A DNA stretch of 6,947 nucleotides, taken from the NCBI GenBank assembly GCA_964450265.1, contig CAYVCY010000115.1, positions 1-6,947 on the forward strand. Reading direction: 5' to 3'. The translations under genes and the position numbers were made by a program. Below, piece by piece: positions 1 to 5,994 of the stretch (position 1 is the stretch's first letter; the number at the start of each line of letters is the position of its first letter). This stretch comes from JAEZJZ01 sp964450265 (lineage in GTDB: Bacteria; Bacillota; UBA994; UBA5500). The notes under the pieces were generated by a model. The model did no database searches, had not been told where the DNA came from, and saw only the letters and a list, made by a program, of their open reading frames with translations.

Positions 1-1285
1 GGCCGATGCCGTGTTCGCCGGATACCTGGCCGCCTAGTTCTTTGGCCCGCCGATATAGTTCATCCATCACCTTTGACTTAGTCCGCTCCCAGACGTCCTG
101 CGGCAGCCCGTCGCGGCAGACGTAGATATGGATATTGCCGTCGCCGGCGTGACCGAAGGAGCGGATTCGGATCTGGTGCTCTTGCTCTAGCTGGCCGACG
201 AACTTGAGGAAGGTGGCGATGGCGTTCCGTGGCACCACCACGTCGCATTCGTCCATGCCAGAGGGGGTTGAGCTCTTGATTGCTTCCAGGAAGGCACCGC
301 GGGCGTTCCAGATCGCATCGTGTCGTTCTGCGGTATCGGCAATCAATACATCCACCGCGCCTGTCTCCAAGCAGAGGCGAGCCACCTGGTCATAGATGCT
401 CTCTACTTCAGCAGTGGAATTGCCGTCGAAGGACAGCAGCAGGTATGCATCGGCACTCTTGTCTGGGAACTGCTTGCCCAGGTATTCTTCCGCTGCCTCG
501 ATCACCTCCCGCTGCATGAATTCCACCGCGCAGGGCACCACCTTGGACTTGATGATCAAAGGCACCGTCTCGATGCACTGCTCCAGAGTGGGGAAGGGCA
601 CCAGCAGGCTGATTACCTGGCTGGGGGCAGCCACCAGCCTGAGCACCAATTTGGTGATGATGCCCAGGGTGCCCTCTGAGCCGATGATCAGGTCTAGCAG
701 GCTATAGCCGGAGCTGTTCTTGGCTAATTTGCCGCCCAGCTCGATCAGCCGTCCATCCGGAAGCACCACTTCTATGCCCAGCACATAGTCTCTGGTCACG
801 CCGTATTTGATCGCCCGCATGCCGCCGGCGTTGGTCATTACATTGCCACCGATGGTCGCGCTCTTCTCGCCGGGATCCGGCGGATAGAGCAGTCCGTAGT
901 TGGTCAGCAGTTGGTTGAACTCCATCAACAGCACGCCCGGTTCGATGGTGGCTGTCAGGTTCTCTTCGTCTATCTCCAACACCCTGTTCATCCTGGCCAG
1001 TGAGAGCAGGATGCCGCCGTGGATAGCCACCGCACCGCCACAGAGCCCGGTGCCGGACCCTCTGGGCGTAACTGGAATGCGCTGGGCACTGGCGTAGCGC
1101 ATCACCTGCGCTACTTCGTCGGCACACTCCACTTCCACTACCACATCGGGAACGAACTTGCCGTATTCCTGCATTTCGTCGTGGGTGTAGTCATCGTGAA
1201 TGGACCTCCCAAAGAAGACCCGTTCCGGTGTACAGATGGCCTGCAATGCCTCAATGTCCTCGGCCCCAACTTGTTTGTAGGTCAC
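1..1285 (-). CDS. FAD-linked 2-hydroxyacid dehydrogenase (GlcD/D-lactate dehydrogenase family), 3' end cut by window edge
   Basis: Cytoplasmic flavoprotein that probably oxidises lactate or a related 2-hydroxyacid to the 2-oxoacid and passes electrons to the EtfAB pair encoded just upstream. I translated an open frame of 428 codons with no stop. The N-terminal FAD-binding (VAO/PCMH-type) domain shows PRGSGTGLCGGA at residues 74-85 and PPDPGEKSATIGGN at 135-148. The C-terminal FAD-oxidase domain shows SFGHAGDGNIHI at 376-387, and the visible part ends in SGEHGIG (422-428), which in this family lies about 35-40 residues before the C-terminus. The GTG start overlaps the etfA stop by 4 bases (GTGA) and has a GGGAGGG site 8 bases upstream; no ATG or other convincing start lies nearby. 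Third gene of the etfB-etfA operon, as in A. woodii lctBCD (lctD). Substrate is unproven: glycolate, 2-hydroxyglutarate or other 2-hydroxyacids are possible. Confidence 0.9.
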   Translation of the reverse strand, partial: MTYKQVGAEDIEALQAICTPERVFFGRSIHDDYTHDEMQEYGKFVPDVVVEVECADEVAQVMRYASAQRIPVTPRGSGTGLCGGAVAIHGGILLSLARMNRVLEIDEENLTATIEPGVLLMEFNQLLTNYGLLYPPDPGEKSATIGGNVMTNAGGMRAIKYGVTRDYVLGIEVVLPDGRLIELGGKLAKNSSGYSLLDLIIGSEGTLGIITKLVLRLVAAPSQVISLLVPFPTLEQCIETVPLIIKSKVVPCAVEFMQREVIEAAEEYLGKQFPDKSADAYLLLSFDGNSTAEVESIYDQVARLCLETGAVDVLIADTAERHDAIWNARGAFLEAIKSSTPSGMDECDVVVPRNAIATFLKFVGQLEQEHQIRIRSFGHAGDGNIHIYVCRDGLPQDVWERTKSKVMDELYRRAKELGGQVSGEHGIG

Positions 1286-2475
1286 TTTGGCAGCCCTCCC
1301 TTCAGTTTGGCAATTAGCGGCGGCAGAATTTCGTAAAGGTCTCCCACCAGACAGTAGTGCGCGACTTTGAAGATGGGCGCCGCCGGGTCCTTGTTGATGG
1401 CGATGATGCACTCCGCCGATTGCATGCCGGCCGTGAATTGCACCGCGCCGGACACCCCGCAGGTGATGATCAACTTCGGCTTCACCGTGCGACCGGACAG
1501 GCCGATCTGCCGCTGATGTTCCAGCCAGCCGGCCTCCACCACCATCCGGGTGCCCGCCACCTGTCCTCCCAACAGATCGGCCAGCTCTTGCAGCAGGGCG
1601 ACGTCTTTGCTGTCCTTGAGCCCCTTACCGGCCACCACCAATACCTCCGCATCGGCGATGGAAAGGCTCTTGTCCTTCTGATCACAGCTGATAATCTCGA
1701 TGGCTGATTGCAGCAGTTCCGGTTGCAGGCTGCAGCGAACCATTGTGCCCTGCGGGTTCTCCGTCGCTTGAGCCGGGTCCATCACCTTATAGCGCACAGT
1801 GGCAAATTGGGGCCGGGAGTGGGGAGTGACTATTTGGGCCATAATGTTGCCGCCGAAAGCCGGACGGATCTGGATCAGATCGCTATTCTCCTTGATCGCC
1901 AGGGTGGTGCAGTCTGCCGTCAGTCCGGTGCGGAAACGGGCAGCCACCCGGGGGGCCAGCGAACGACCGATGGAGGTCGCACCTACCAGCACTACTGAAG
2001 GCTTGACGCTGTCGATGCAGTCGGCAAAGGCATTGGAGTAGCAATCCACGCGGAAGTGCTCTAACTCCGGGTAGTCGTAACAGAAGACCTTGTCTACGCC
2101 ATAGCGCAGTAGCTGCTCGGCGGAGGCATCCAATTCCTTGCCTAGCAGCAGGACGTATATTGGGTGTTGGATCTGTTCTGCCAGGCGCTGCGCCTCGCCG
2201 ATCAACTCGATAGTCACCGGGTGAATGGCATCGGCCGTCAGTTCGGCGTAAACCAGGATGCCTCGCCAGTCGTCGCGATCTGCTAGCACCGGAACAGCCA
2301 TCTCCGTCAATGAAATGGCCTCCACCGGGCATTTCTTGATGCACAGTTTGCATAGACGACAGCTCTCGTTGATCTCTGGGTAACCGTCAATCTCGGCGAT
2401 GGCACCGACGGGACAAATATCGATGCAGACGCCGCAGTTGATGCACCTGTCCTGATCGATGGTCGGCACTGCCAT
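1282..2475 (-). CDS. etfA: Electron transfer flavoprotein alpha subunit with N-terminal 2[4Fe-4S] ferredoxin domain
   Basis: Alpha subunit of a cytoplasmic EtfAB heterodimer that shuttles electrons between the partner dehydrogenase, NAD(H) and probably ferredoxin. Length is 397 residues, longer than a plain EtfA (about 320) because of the N-terminal domain. That domain carries two complete cluster motifs: C11-x2-C14-x2-C17-x3-C21-P and C39-x2-C42-x2-C45-x3-C49-P. The ETF domain begins near residue 72 (GILVYAE). The C-terminal FAD domain shows SGRTVKPKL at 327-335, SGAVQFTAGM at 342-351, NKDP at 361-364 and VGDL at 377-380. The ATG overlaps the etfB TGA by one base (TGATG), with GGGAGG about 9 bases upstream. 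A ferredoxin-fused EtfA next to a GlcD-type dehydrogenase resembles LctC of the A. woodii confurcating lactate dehydrogenase. FixB is less likely because no fixC or fixX is adjacent. Confidence 0.93.
   Translation of the reverse strand: MAVPTIDQDRCINCGVCIDICPVGAIAEIDGYPEINESCRLCKLCIKKCPVEAISLTEMAVPVLADRDDWRGILVYAELTADAIHPVTIELIGEAQRLAEQIQHPIYVLLLGKELDASAEQLLRYGVDKVFCYDYPELEHFRVDCYSNAFADCIDSVKPSVVLVGATSIGRSLAPRVAARFRTGLTADCTTLAIKENSDLIQIRPAFGGNIMAQIVTPHSRPQFATVRYKVMDPAQATENPQGTMVRCSLQPELLQSAIEIISCDQKDKSLSIADAEVLVVAGKGLKDSKDVALLQELADLLGGQVAGTRMVVEAGWLEHQRQIGLSGRTVKPKLIITCGVSGAVQFTAGMQSAECIIAINKDPAAPIFKVAHYCLVGDLYEILPPLIAKLKGGLPK
1294..1300 (-). promoter_or_regulatory. Ribosome binding site fixing the GTG start of the dehydrogenase
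   Basis: On the minus strand the sequence reads GGGAGGG, then CTGCCAAA, then GTG. The 8-base spacing supports the GTG at 1285-1283 as the start. The site lies inside the last codons of the etfA gene, so translation of the two genes is probably coupled. Confidence 0.7.
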
Positions 2476-3278
2476 CAGCGTACACCTCCCACATAGCGCA
2501 GTTCCTGCAGCAACCGGTGCAGCTTGTCCGCCAGCTGGTCACCATTGCCGGTGAGCATCACTTGGCTGTCGTTGACGGCGGGGGGGAAGATGCGCTCCAC
2601 CTGCGTGGCTGACCCGTCCAATCCATAACGACCTTGCTCGCGATCTCCCAGGTCGTCCAGCGTCAATACCTGCACAGGGCGCTCGGCGGTGGCCAGCTTT
2701 CTTCTATAGGAAGGCAATCTCGGCTGTGCTGCTTCCTTTTCCACAGTGATCAAACAGGGGTAAGCGAGGCGAGCTACTTGGGTTACGTCCTGCAATTCTT
2801 GCCTCACCAAAATAGCCCGCTCTGTGACTGCATCCACCTGCGAAACCCAGGTCACATGGGGAACGCCAAGCAGTTCTGCCAGCTCCGGACCCACTTGGGC
2901 GGTGTCGCCATCGGTAGTCTGTTTGCCGCAGACAATCAGGTCAAAAGGGCCGATAGCGGCTATGCCCTGGGCCAAGGTGTAGGCGGTAGCCAGCACATCG
3001 GCACCGGCGAAACGCCGATCTGACAGCAAATAACCTGCATCGGCACCCATCATATAGGCTTCGCGAATGATCGCCTCCGCTTGCGGCGGTCCCATGGATA
3101 ACACCGCCACCACAGTTCCTTCCAGCTGTTCTTTGATTCGCACCGCCGTCTCCAGCGCTGTCAAATCGAAGGGGTTGAGCTTACTGGCCACACCCTCTCG
3201 CCTCAGTACGCCGGTCTTTGGATCGATCTGCACTGCCGTCGTTCCCGGTACTTGTTTTATGCAGACTAATATCCTCAT
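2475..3278 (-). CDS. etfB: Electron transfer flavoprotein beta subunit, bifurcating/FixA-like type
   Basis: Beta subunit of the EtfAB heterodimer, first gene of the operon. At 267 residues it has the normal family length. It opens with MRILVCIKQVPGT, then LNPFDLTALETAVRIKE at 34-50, both typical of EtfB/FixA. The nucleotide-binding stretch at 117-131 reads CGKQTTDGDTAQVGP. Canonical mitochondrial-type EtfB has DDDCNQTG at the corresponding place, whereas the DGDTAQVGP form is, to my knowledge, usual in FixA and in bifurcating ETFs, where EtfB binds an extra FAD and NAD(H). The ATG has a GGGAG site 7 bases upstream. In the A. woodii system the equivalent is LctB. Assignment to the ETF beta family is firm; the bifurcating role is inferred from this motif, from the ferredoxin-fused partner and from the gene order. 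Confidence 0.94.
   Translation of the reverse strand: MRILVCIKQVPGTTAVQIDPKTGVLRREGVASKLNPFDLTALETAVRIKEQLEGTVVAVLSMGPPQAEAIIREAYMMGADAGYLLSDRRFAGADVLATAYTLAQGIAAIGPFDLIVCGKQTTDGDTAQVGPELAELLGVPHVTWVSQVDAVTERAILVRQELQDVTQVARLAYPCLITVEKEAAQPRLPSYRRKLATAERPVQVLTLDDLGDREQGRYGLDGSATQVERIFPPAVNDSQVMLTGNGDQLADKLHRLLQELRYVGGVR
2485..2490 (-). promoter_or_regulatory. Ribosome binding site of etfA inside the etfB 3' end
   Basis: On the minus strand GGGAGG is followed, after about 9 bases, by the ATG of etfA. It sits within the last codons of etfB, which fits translational coupling across the TGATG junction. Confidence 0.65.
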
Positions 3279-3320
3279 CGTTGCGCTCCCATCTTTTCAC
3301 CGAATAATATCTCTTGAATT

Positions 3321-3329
3321 ATCATACCA
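3321..3329 (-). promoter_or_regulatory. Candidate extended -10 promoter of the etfB-etfA-dehydrogenase operon
   Basis: Read on the minus strand, the AT-rich patch contains TGGTATGAT, an extended -10 element (TGn plus TATGAT, 5 of 6 to TATAAT). It lies 43 bases upstream of the etfB ATG. No good -35 hexamer is visible at the right spacing, since that region is a G/C run; extended -10 promoters can work without one. A second AT patch, TATTAT at 3309-3304, is a weaker alternative. Confidence 0.4.
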
Positions 3330-3344
3330 CGTTGGGTCGGCCGT

Positions 3345-3406
3345 GGGGGGACAGAGGGACGCACGACTCGTCTCCCTTGAGCCACGGGGACGGTTCCGAT
3401 GGCTCA
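3345..3406. repeat. GC-rich intergenic segment with two imperfect hairpins, degenerate relative of the 5829-5881 palindrome
   Basis: This stretch starts with a G run and GGGGACAGAGGGAC. It can form a first imperfect hairpin, AGGGACG (3355-3361) against CGTCTCCCT (3369-3377) with a two-base bulge. A second hairpin pairs TGAGCCA (3378-3384) with TGGCTCA (3400-3406), a perfect 7-bp stem around a 15-base loop. That loop contains GGGACGGTTC (3387-3396), identical to the first ten bases of the GGGACGG arm of the palindrome at 5830. The shared ten bases and the hairpin context suggest a decayed member of the same dispersed repeat family. This is an inference from two sites only. Confidence 0.45.
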
Positions 3407-3482
3407 CTACGAGGGGCAGGGCAAGAAGTTGCAGCCTGGTAATTGAACGCCTGACCTTTTAAATGGGTGCAATATTCGGCAC

Positions 3483-3511
3483 TTGACTCCCAAAGCGTGA
3501 ACGTGAATACT
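3483..3511 (+). promoter_or_regulatory. Weak candidate promoter for the M28 peptidase gene
   Basis: TTGACT (3483-3488, 5 of 6 to TTGACA) is followed after 17 bases by AATACT (3506-3511, 4 of 6 to TATAAT). It would give a leader of roughly 50 bases before the ATG at 3570. The -10 is poor, so this is only a candidate. Confidence 0.35.
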
Positions 3512-3527
3512 TGCAGTAGTGCGAGTA
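3508..3527. repeat. Inverted repeat overlapping the candidate -10 and start of the peptidase leader
   Basis: TACTTGC (3508-3514) and GCGAGTA (3521-3527) are inverted copies with one mismatch (a G-U pair in RNA), separated by AGTAGT. It overlaps the candidate -10 element, so it could be an operator or a leader hairpin. Short repeats of this quality also arise by chance. Confidence 0.3.
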
Positions 3528-3556
3528 TAGACCAGGGTTGGTGAGGGTGATCCTTT

Positions 3557-3562
3557 GGAGGT
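3557..3562 (+). promoter_or_regulatory. Ribosome binding site of the M28 peptidase
   Basis: GGAGGT, 7 bases before the ATG at 3570. It supports that start, which also keeps the whole signal sequence. Confidence 0.75.
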
Positions 3563-3569
3563 GTGACAG

Positions 3570-4553
3570 ATGAATCAAATTCATAGATCCTTCGGGCAAA
3601 GGCTACGGCTACTATTCCTGGCCCTGGTTGTCGTCTCCGTCGCCGTCAGTTGTCACTGGGTTGTTCCACAACGCGGTTGGTTGGACGTCAGCGAAGAAGA
3701 CATGGAGTCACTGCTCAGCCTACACGACCATGATCTAATGATGTCTTGGGTGGAGGAACTGACGCAGGAGAACTACGGTGGCCGGGAGGCAGGCACCGAG
3801 CATGAGGATTTGGCCGGCGACTTCATCGTTGACCTGCTGCAGTCGCTGGCTCTTGAGCCTTGGCAGTCAGCCGGATTCGACGATTACCGACACTCTTTTC
3901 AGGTTCCTCGAGGCCTCGAACCGGCAGAGAACATTATTGCGGTGTTGCCGGGACGGAGCGATGACAACTTCCTGCTGATCGGAGCCCATTACGATCACAT
4001 CGGGATTATCGATGGGGTCTATCATCCCGGGGCCGATGACAACGCGGTCGGCGCTGCTGCCGTGTTGGAACTGGCTCGCATCTTCAGCCAAAGCGAACTC
4101 ACACCGGAGAGGACCATTGTCTTTGTGCTCTTCTCTGGCGAGGAGAAGGGTATGATCGGCAGCCAGGCCTTGGTGGATCGCTTGCGGCAGCAGCGGCTAG
4201 ACGACCGCGTCGCCCTGTTGAACTTGGACGTGATTGCCGGCACAGAGGGTGATACCCTGGTGGTCTTTGACGGCGGATTCCGTTTCAATCGGCCGTGGTC
4301 CGCTCGGGCTAAGCAGGAGGCCGAGGCCACCGGCATTCAGGCCGAGATCTCATCCCAGTTGGCGGGCGGGGTGGACAGCATGCGGTTCACAGAGAGCGAA
4401 ATTCCAGCCATTACATTGGTTTGGGGAGACCTGCGAGCAGCTCATCCCCACCTGCATCTGCCCACTGATACCTATGAGAACCTTGATTCGGATATCGTTA
4501 CCGCCGCCACCCGAGCGGCTATTCGCATTGCTTGGGCATTCGCCATGAAATAG
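3570..4553 (+). CDS. Secreted M28-family zinc metallopeptidase, probable lipoprotein
   Basis: Probable extracellular, membrane-anchored aminopeptidase-type hydrolase of the M28 (Zn-dependent exopeptidase) family, 327 residues. A basic N-terminus and a hydrophobic run (residues 14-27) end in VAVSC with Cys28, a tolerable though not ideal lipobox (Ala rather than Leu at -3), so either lipoprotein or ordinary secretion is possible. The catalytic set is complete: GAHYDH gives His140 and Asp142, GADDN gives bridging Asp156, FSGEEKG gives base Glu191 and ligand Glu192, LNLD gives Asp220, and HLPTDT gives His296. GGVDSMRF (266-273) matches the conserved stretch before the last ligand. GGAGGT lies 7 bases before the ATG. 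First rightward gene after the divergent region; the next gene follows after 84 bases and may be co-transcribed. Substrate cannot be read from the sequence; peptides are the obvious guess. Confidence 0.9.
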   Translation: MNQIHRSFGQRLRLLFLALVVVSVAVSCHWVVPQRGWLDVSEEDMESLLSLHDHDLMMSWVEELTQENYGGREAGTEHEDLAGDFIVDLLQSLALEPWQSAGFDDYRHSFQVPRGLEPAENIIAVLPGRSDDNFLLIGAHYDHIGIIDGVYHPGADDNAVGAAAVLELARIFSQSELTPERTIVFVLFSGEEKGMIGSQALVDRLRQQRLDDRVALLNLDVIAGTEGDTLVVFDGGFRFNRPWSARAKQEAEATGIQAEISSQLAGGVDSMRFTESEIPAITLVWGDLRAAHPHLHLPTDTYENLDSDIVTAATRAAIRIAWAFAMK

Positions 4554-4623
4554 CAGGAAAGGGGTGCCCCCAGCGCGAAGCTGTCAGAATCGGATAACCA
4601 TAAGATGGCCCCTATTACAGTTT

Positions 4624-4629
4624 GGAGGT
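4624..4629 (+). promoter_or_regulatory. Ribosome binding site of the CoA transferase
   Basis: GGAGGT, 8 bases before the ATG at 4638, nearly identical in context (TTTGGAGGT) to the site before the M28 peptidase gene. Confidence 0.75.
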
Positions 4630-4637
4630 AGACAACG

Positions 4638-5822
4638 ATGCAAGCTTTAACTGGAATCCGCGTAATCGACCTGACCAGGGTCTTGGCCGGCCCCTATGCT
4701 ACTATGGTCCTGGCAGATCTAGGCGCAGACGTGATCAAGATTGAGCGACCAGGCGTAGGTGACGATTCGCGCAGCTACGGTCCCTACCAAAAGGGCGAAA
4801 GCGCCTATTTTATGAGTCTCAACCGCAACAAACGCAGTATCACGCTGAATCTGAAACAGCCCCAGGGGAAAGAGATTTTTCTTAGCCTAATCAAGCAGGC
4901 TGATGTGGTGGTGGAGAACTATCGTCCGGGCACCATGGAACGCTTGGGGCTAGGTTACGAGACGCTACAGGAGATCAATCCGCGGCTGGTGTACGCCGCC
5001 ATTTCCGGATTCGGATATACCGGGCCTTATAGCCAGCGGGCAGCCTATGACGGTGTGGTGCAAGCTATGGGTGGCATGATGAGCATCACCGGCAGCGAAA
5101 GTGGCCGCCCCACCCGGGTAGGGCCGTCCATCGGCGACTTGGCCGCCGGCCTGTTCGGCACCATCGGCATCCTTGCTGCCTTGGAGAGCCGACACCAGAC
5201 TGGCCGGGGGCAAATGGTGGATGTGGCCATGCTGGACAGCCAGGTAGCGCTGCTCGAGAACGCCATCGCTCGCTATCTGGTCACCGGTGAGGTGCCCCGC
5301 CCGGCCGGCAATCGCCACAGCTCCATCGTTCCCTTTGAACCCTTCCAAACCAGCGACGGGGAGGTGATGGTGGCTGCCGGGAACGATGCCCTTTGGCGCA
5401 AGCTTTGCCAGGCGATCGGCCGTCCCGAGTTGGCGGACGACCCCCGCTTCATCACCAATCCGCTGCGCAACCAGCATTACGATCAGCTTAAACCGCAGCT
5501 GGAGGCGGTATTCGCCACTCGCAGCATTGCGGAGTGGTTGGAAATCCTGGAGCAGGCAGGGGTGCCTAACGGGCCGATCAACAGCGTTGACCAGGTAATC
5601 AAAGACCCGCAGGTGCTTGCCCGCGAGATGATTGTGGACATTGAACACCCGGTGGCCGGCAAGGTGACCATGCCCGGCATTCCGATCAAACTGAGCGCCA
5701 CCCCCGGCAGTATCCGCACCCCGGCCCCAGTGCTCGGTCAGTCAACGGCGGAGATCCTACAGGAACTGCTGGGTTACAGTGAACAGCAGATCGCAGAGCT
5801 AAAGGATAAGGGAGTAGTGTGA
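4638..5822 (+). CDS. Class III acyl-CoA transferase (CaiB/BaiF family)
   Basis: Cytoplasmic enzyme that moves CoA between an acyl-CoA and a free carboxylic acid. Its 394 residues match the usual family length. The N-terminus LTGIRVIDLTRVLAGPYATM and LADLGADVIKIERP (25-38) are family signatures, followed by LNRNKRSITLNLK (61-73), VENYRPG (92-98) and SGFGYTGPY (123-131). The catalytic aspartate, which forms the acyl anhydride and then the CoA thioester in this class, is Asp167 in GPSIGDLAAG. GNRHSSIVPFEPFQTSDG (224-241) and AGVPNGPIN (307-315) are also typical. GGAGGT lies 8 bases before the ATG. Members act on formate/oxalate, carnitine, 2-hydroxyacids (FldA, HadA), succinate/malate and aromatic acids; the substrate here cannot be fixed. 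Between this gene and the peptidase (4554-4637) I see no clear terminator or promoter. Confidence 0.93.
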   Translation: MQALTGIRVIDLTRVLAGPYATMVLADLGADVIKIERPGVGDDSRSYGPYQKGESAYFMSLNRNKRSITLNLKQPQGKEIFLSLIKQADVVVENYRPGTMERLGLGYETLQEINPRLVYAAISGFGYTGPYSQRAAYDGVVQAMGGMMSITGSESGRPTRVGPSIGDLAAGLFGTIGILAALESRHQTGRGQMVDVAMLDSQVALLENAIARYLVTGEVPRPAGNRHSSIVPFEPFQTSDGEVMVAAGNDALWRKLCQAIGRPELADDPRFITNPLRNQHYDQLKPQLEAVFATRSIAEWLEILEQAGVPNGPINSVDQVIKDPQVLAREMIVDIEHPVAGKVTMPGIPIKLSATPGSIRTPAPVLGQSTAEILQELLGYSEQQIAELKDKGVV

Positions 5823-5828
5823 AACAAG

Positions 5829-5881
5829 AGGGACGGTTCTTTTTGTTTCGCTGGCCGGGCGAAACAAAAAGAACCGTCCCT
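5829..5881. repeat. Perfect 23-bp hairpin palindrome with 7-base loop (REP-like element)
   Basis: The left arm 5829-5851 begins AGGGACGGTTCTTTTTG and is an exact inverted copy of the right arm 5859-5881, which ends AAAGAACCGTCCCT. The loop is TGGCCGG. The element starts 7 bases after the stop codon of the CoA transferase gene. No T run follows the right arm on either strand, so it is not a classic intrinsic terminator, although such a stable hairpin could stall RNA polymerase or protect the mRNA end. GGGACGGTTCT-type palindromes recur between genes in several anaerobic bacteria, to my recollection, so a dispersed repetitive extragenic element is the best reading. The ten bases GGGACGGTTC also occur at 3387-3396. 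Confidence 0.85.
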
Positions 5882-5980
5882 GCTGTTCCGGAGCATGGTG
5901 ATTGCTTCGGGGGGGTTCAAGTAATCTCCCTGCAGGTAGTCTGCTCTTGCTGTCGAATTAGCTAGTGAACGAAGAATCGA

Positions 5981-5987
5981 GGGGAGA
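5981..5987 (+). promoter_or_regulatory. Ribosome binding site of the M20 amidohydrolase
   Basis: GGGGAGA, 7 bases before the ATG at 5995. The AAGGA at 5989-5993 is too close to the start to be the main site. No convincing promoter was found between the palindrome and this site (5882-5980). Confidence 0.6.
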
Positions 5988-5994
5988 GAAGGAT

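Noticed and set aside
1282..3278. FixAB-type electron transfer to a quinone/nitrogenase system
   Set aside because: EtfB is FixA-like in its motif, but the ferredoxin-fused EtfA and the adjacent GlcD-type dehydrogenase, without fixC or fixX, fit a dehydrogenase-specific ETF better.
3324..3340. A GntR/FadR-type operator near ACCACGTTGGGT upstream of etfB
   Set aside because: Only the outer three bases are symmetric and the spacing does not match the TGGTnnnACCA pattern.
3067..3462. A plus-strand open frame running from etfB into the intergenic region
   Set aside because: Most of it is antisense to etfB; the remainder crosses the hairpin region. It has no family resemblance, and I see no reason to call it a gene.
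4561..4570. GGGGTGCCCC as a terminator after the M28 peptidase gene
   Set aside because: The loop would be only two bases and there is no following T run, so no stable terminator hairpin forms.
4965..5648. A 227-codon open frame on the minus strand within the CoA transferase gene
   Set aside because: It lies entirely opposite a gene with clear family motifs, and its translation shows no recognisable domain or plausible composition. It is an antisense shadow of GC-rich coding sequence.
5829..5881. The palindrome as a rho-independent terminator of the CoA transferase gene
   Set aside because: Neither arm is followed by a T run on its strand; the T tract lies inside the stem. It is better described as a REP-like palindrome, although an effect on transcription is not excluded.
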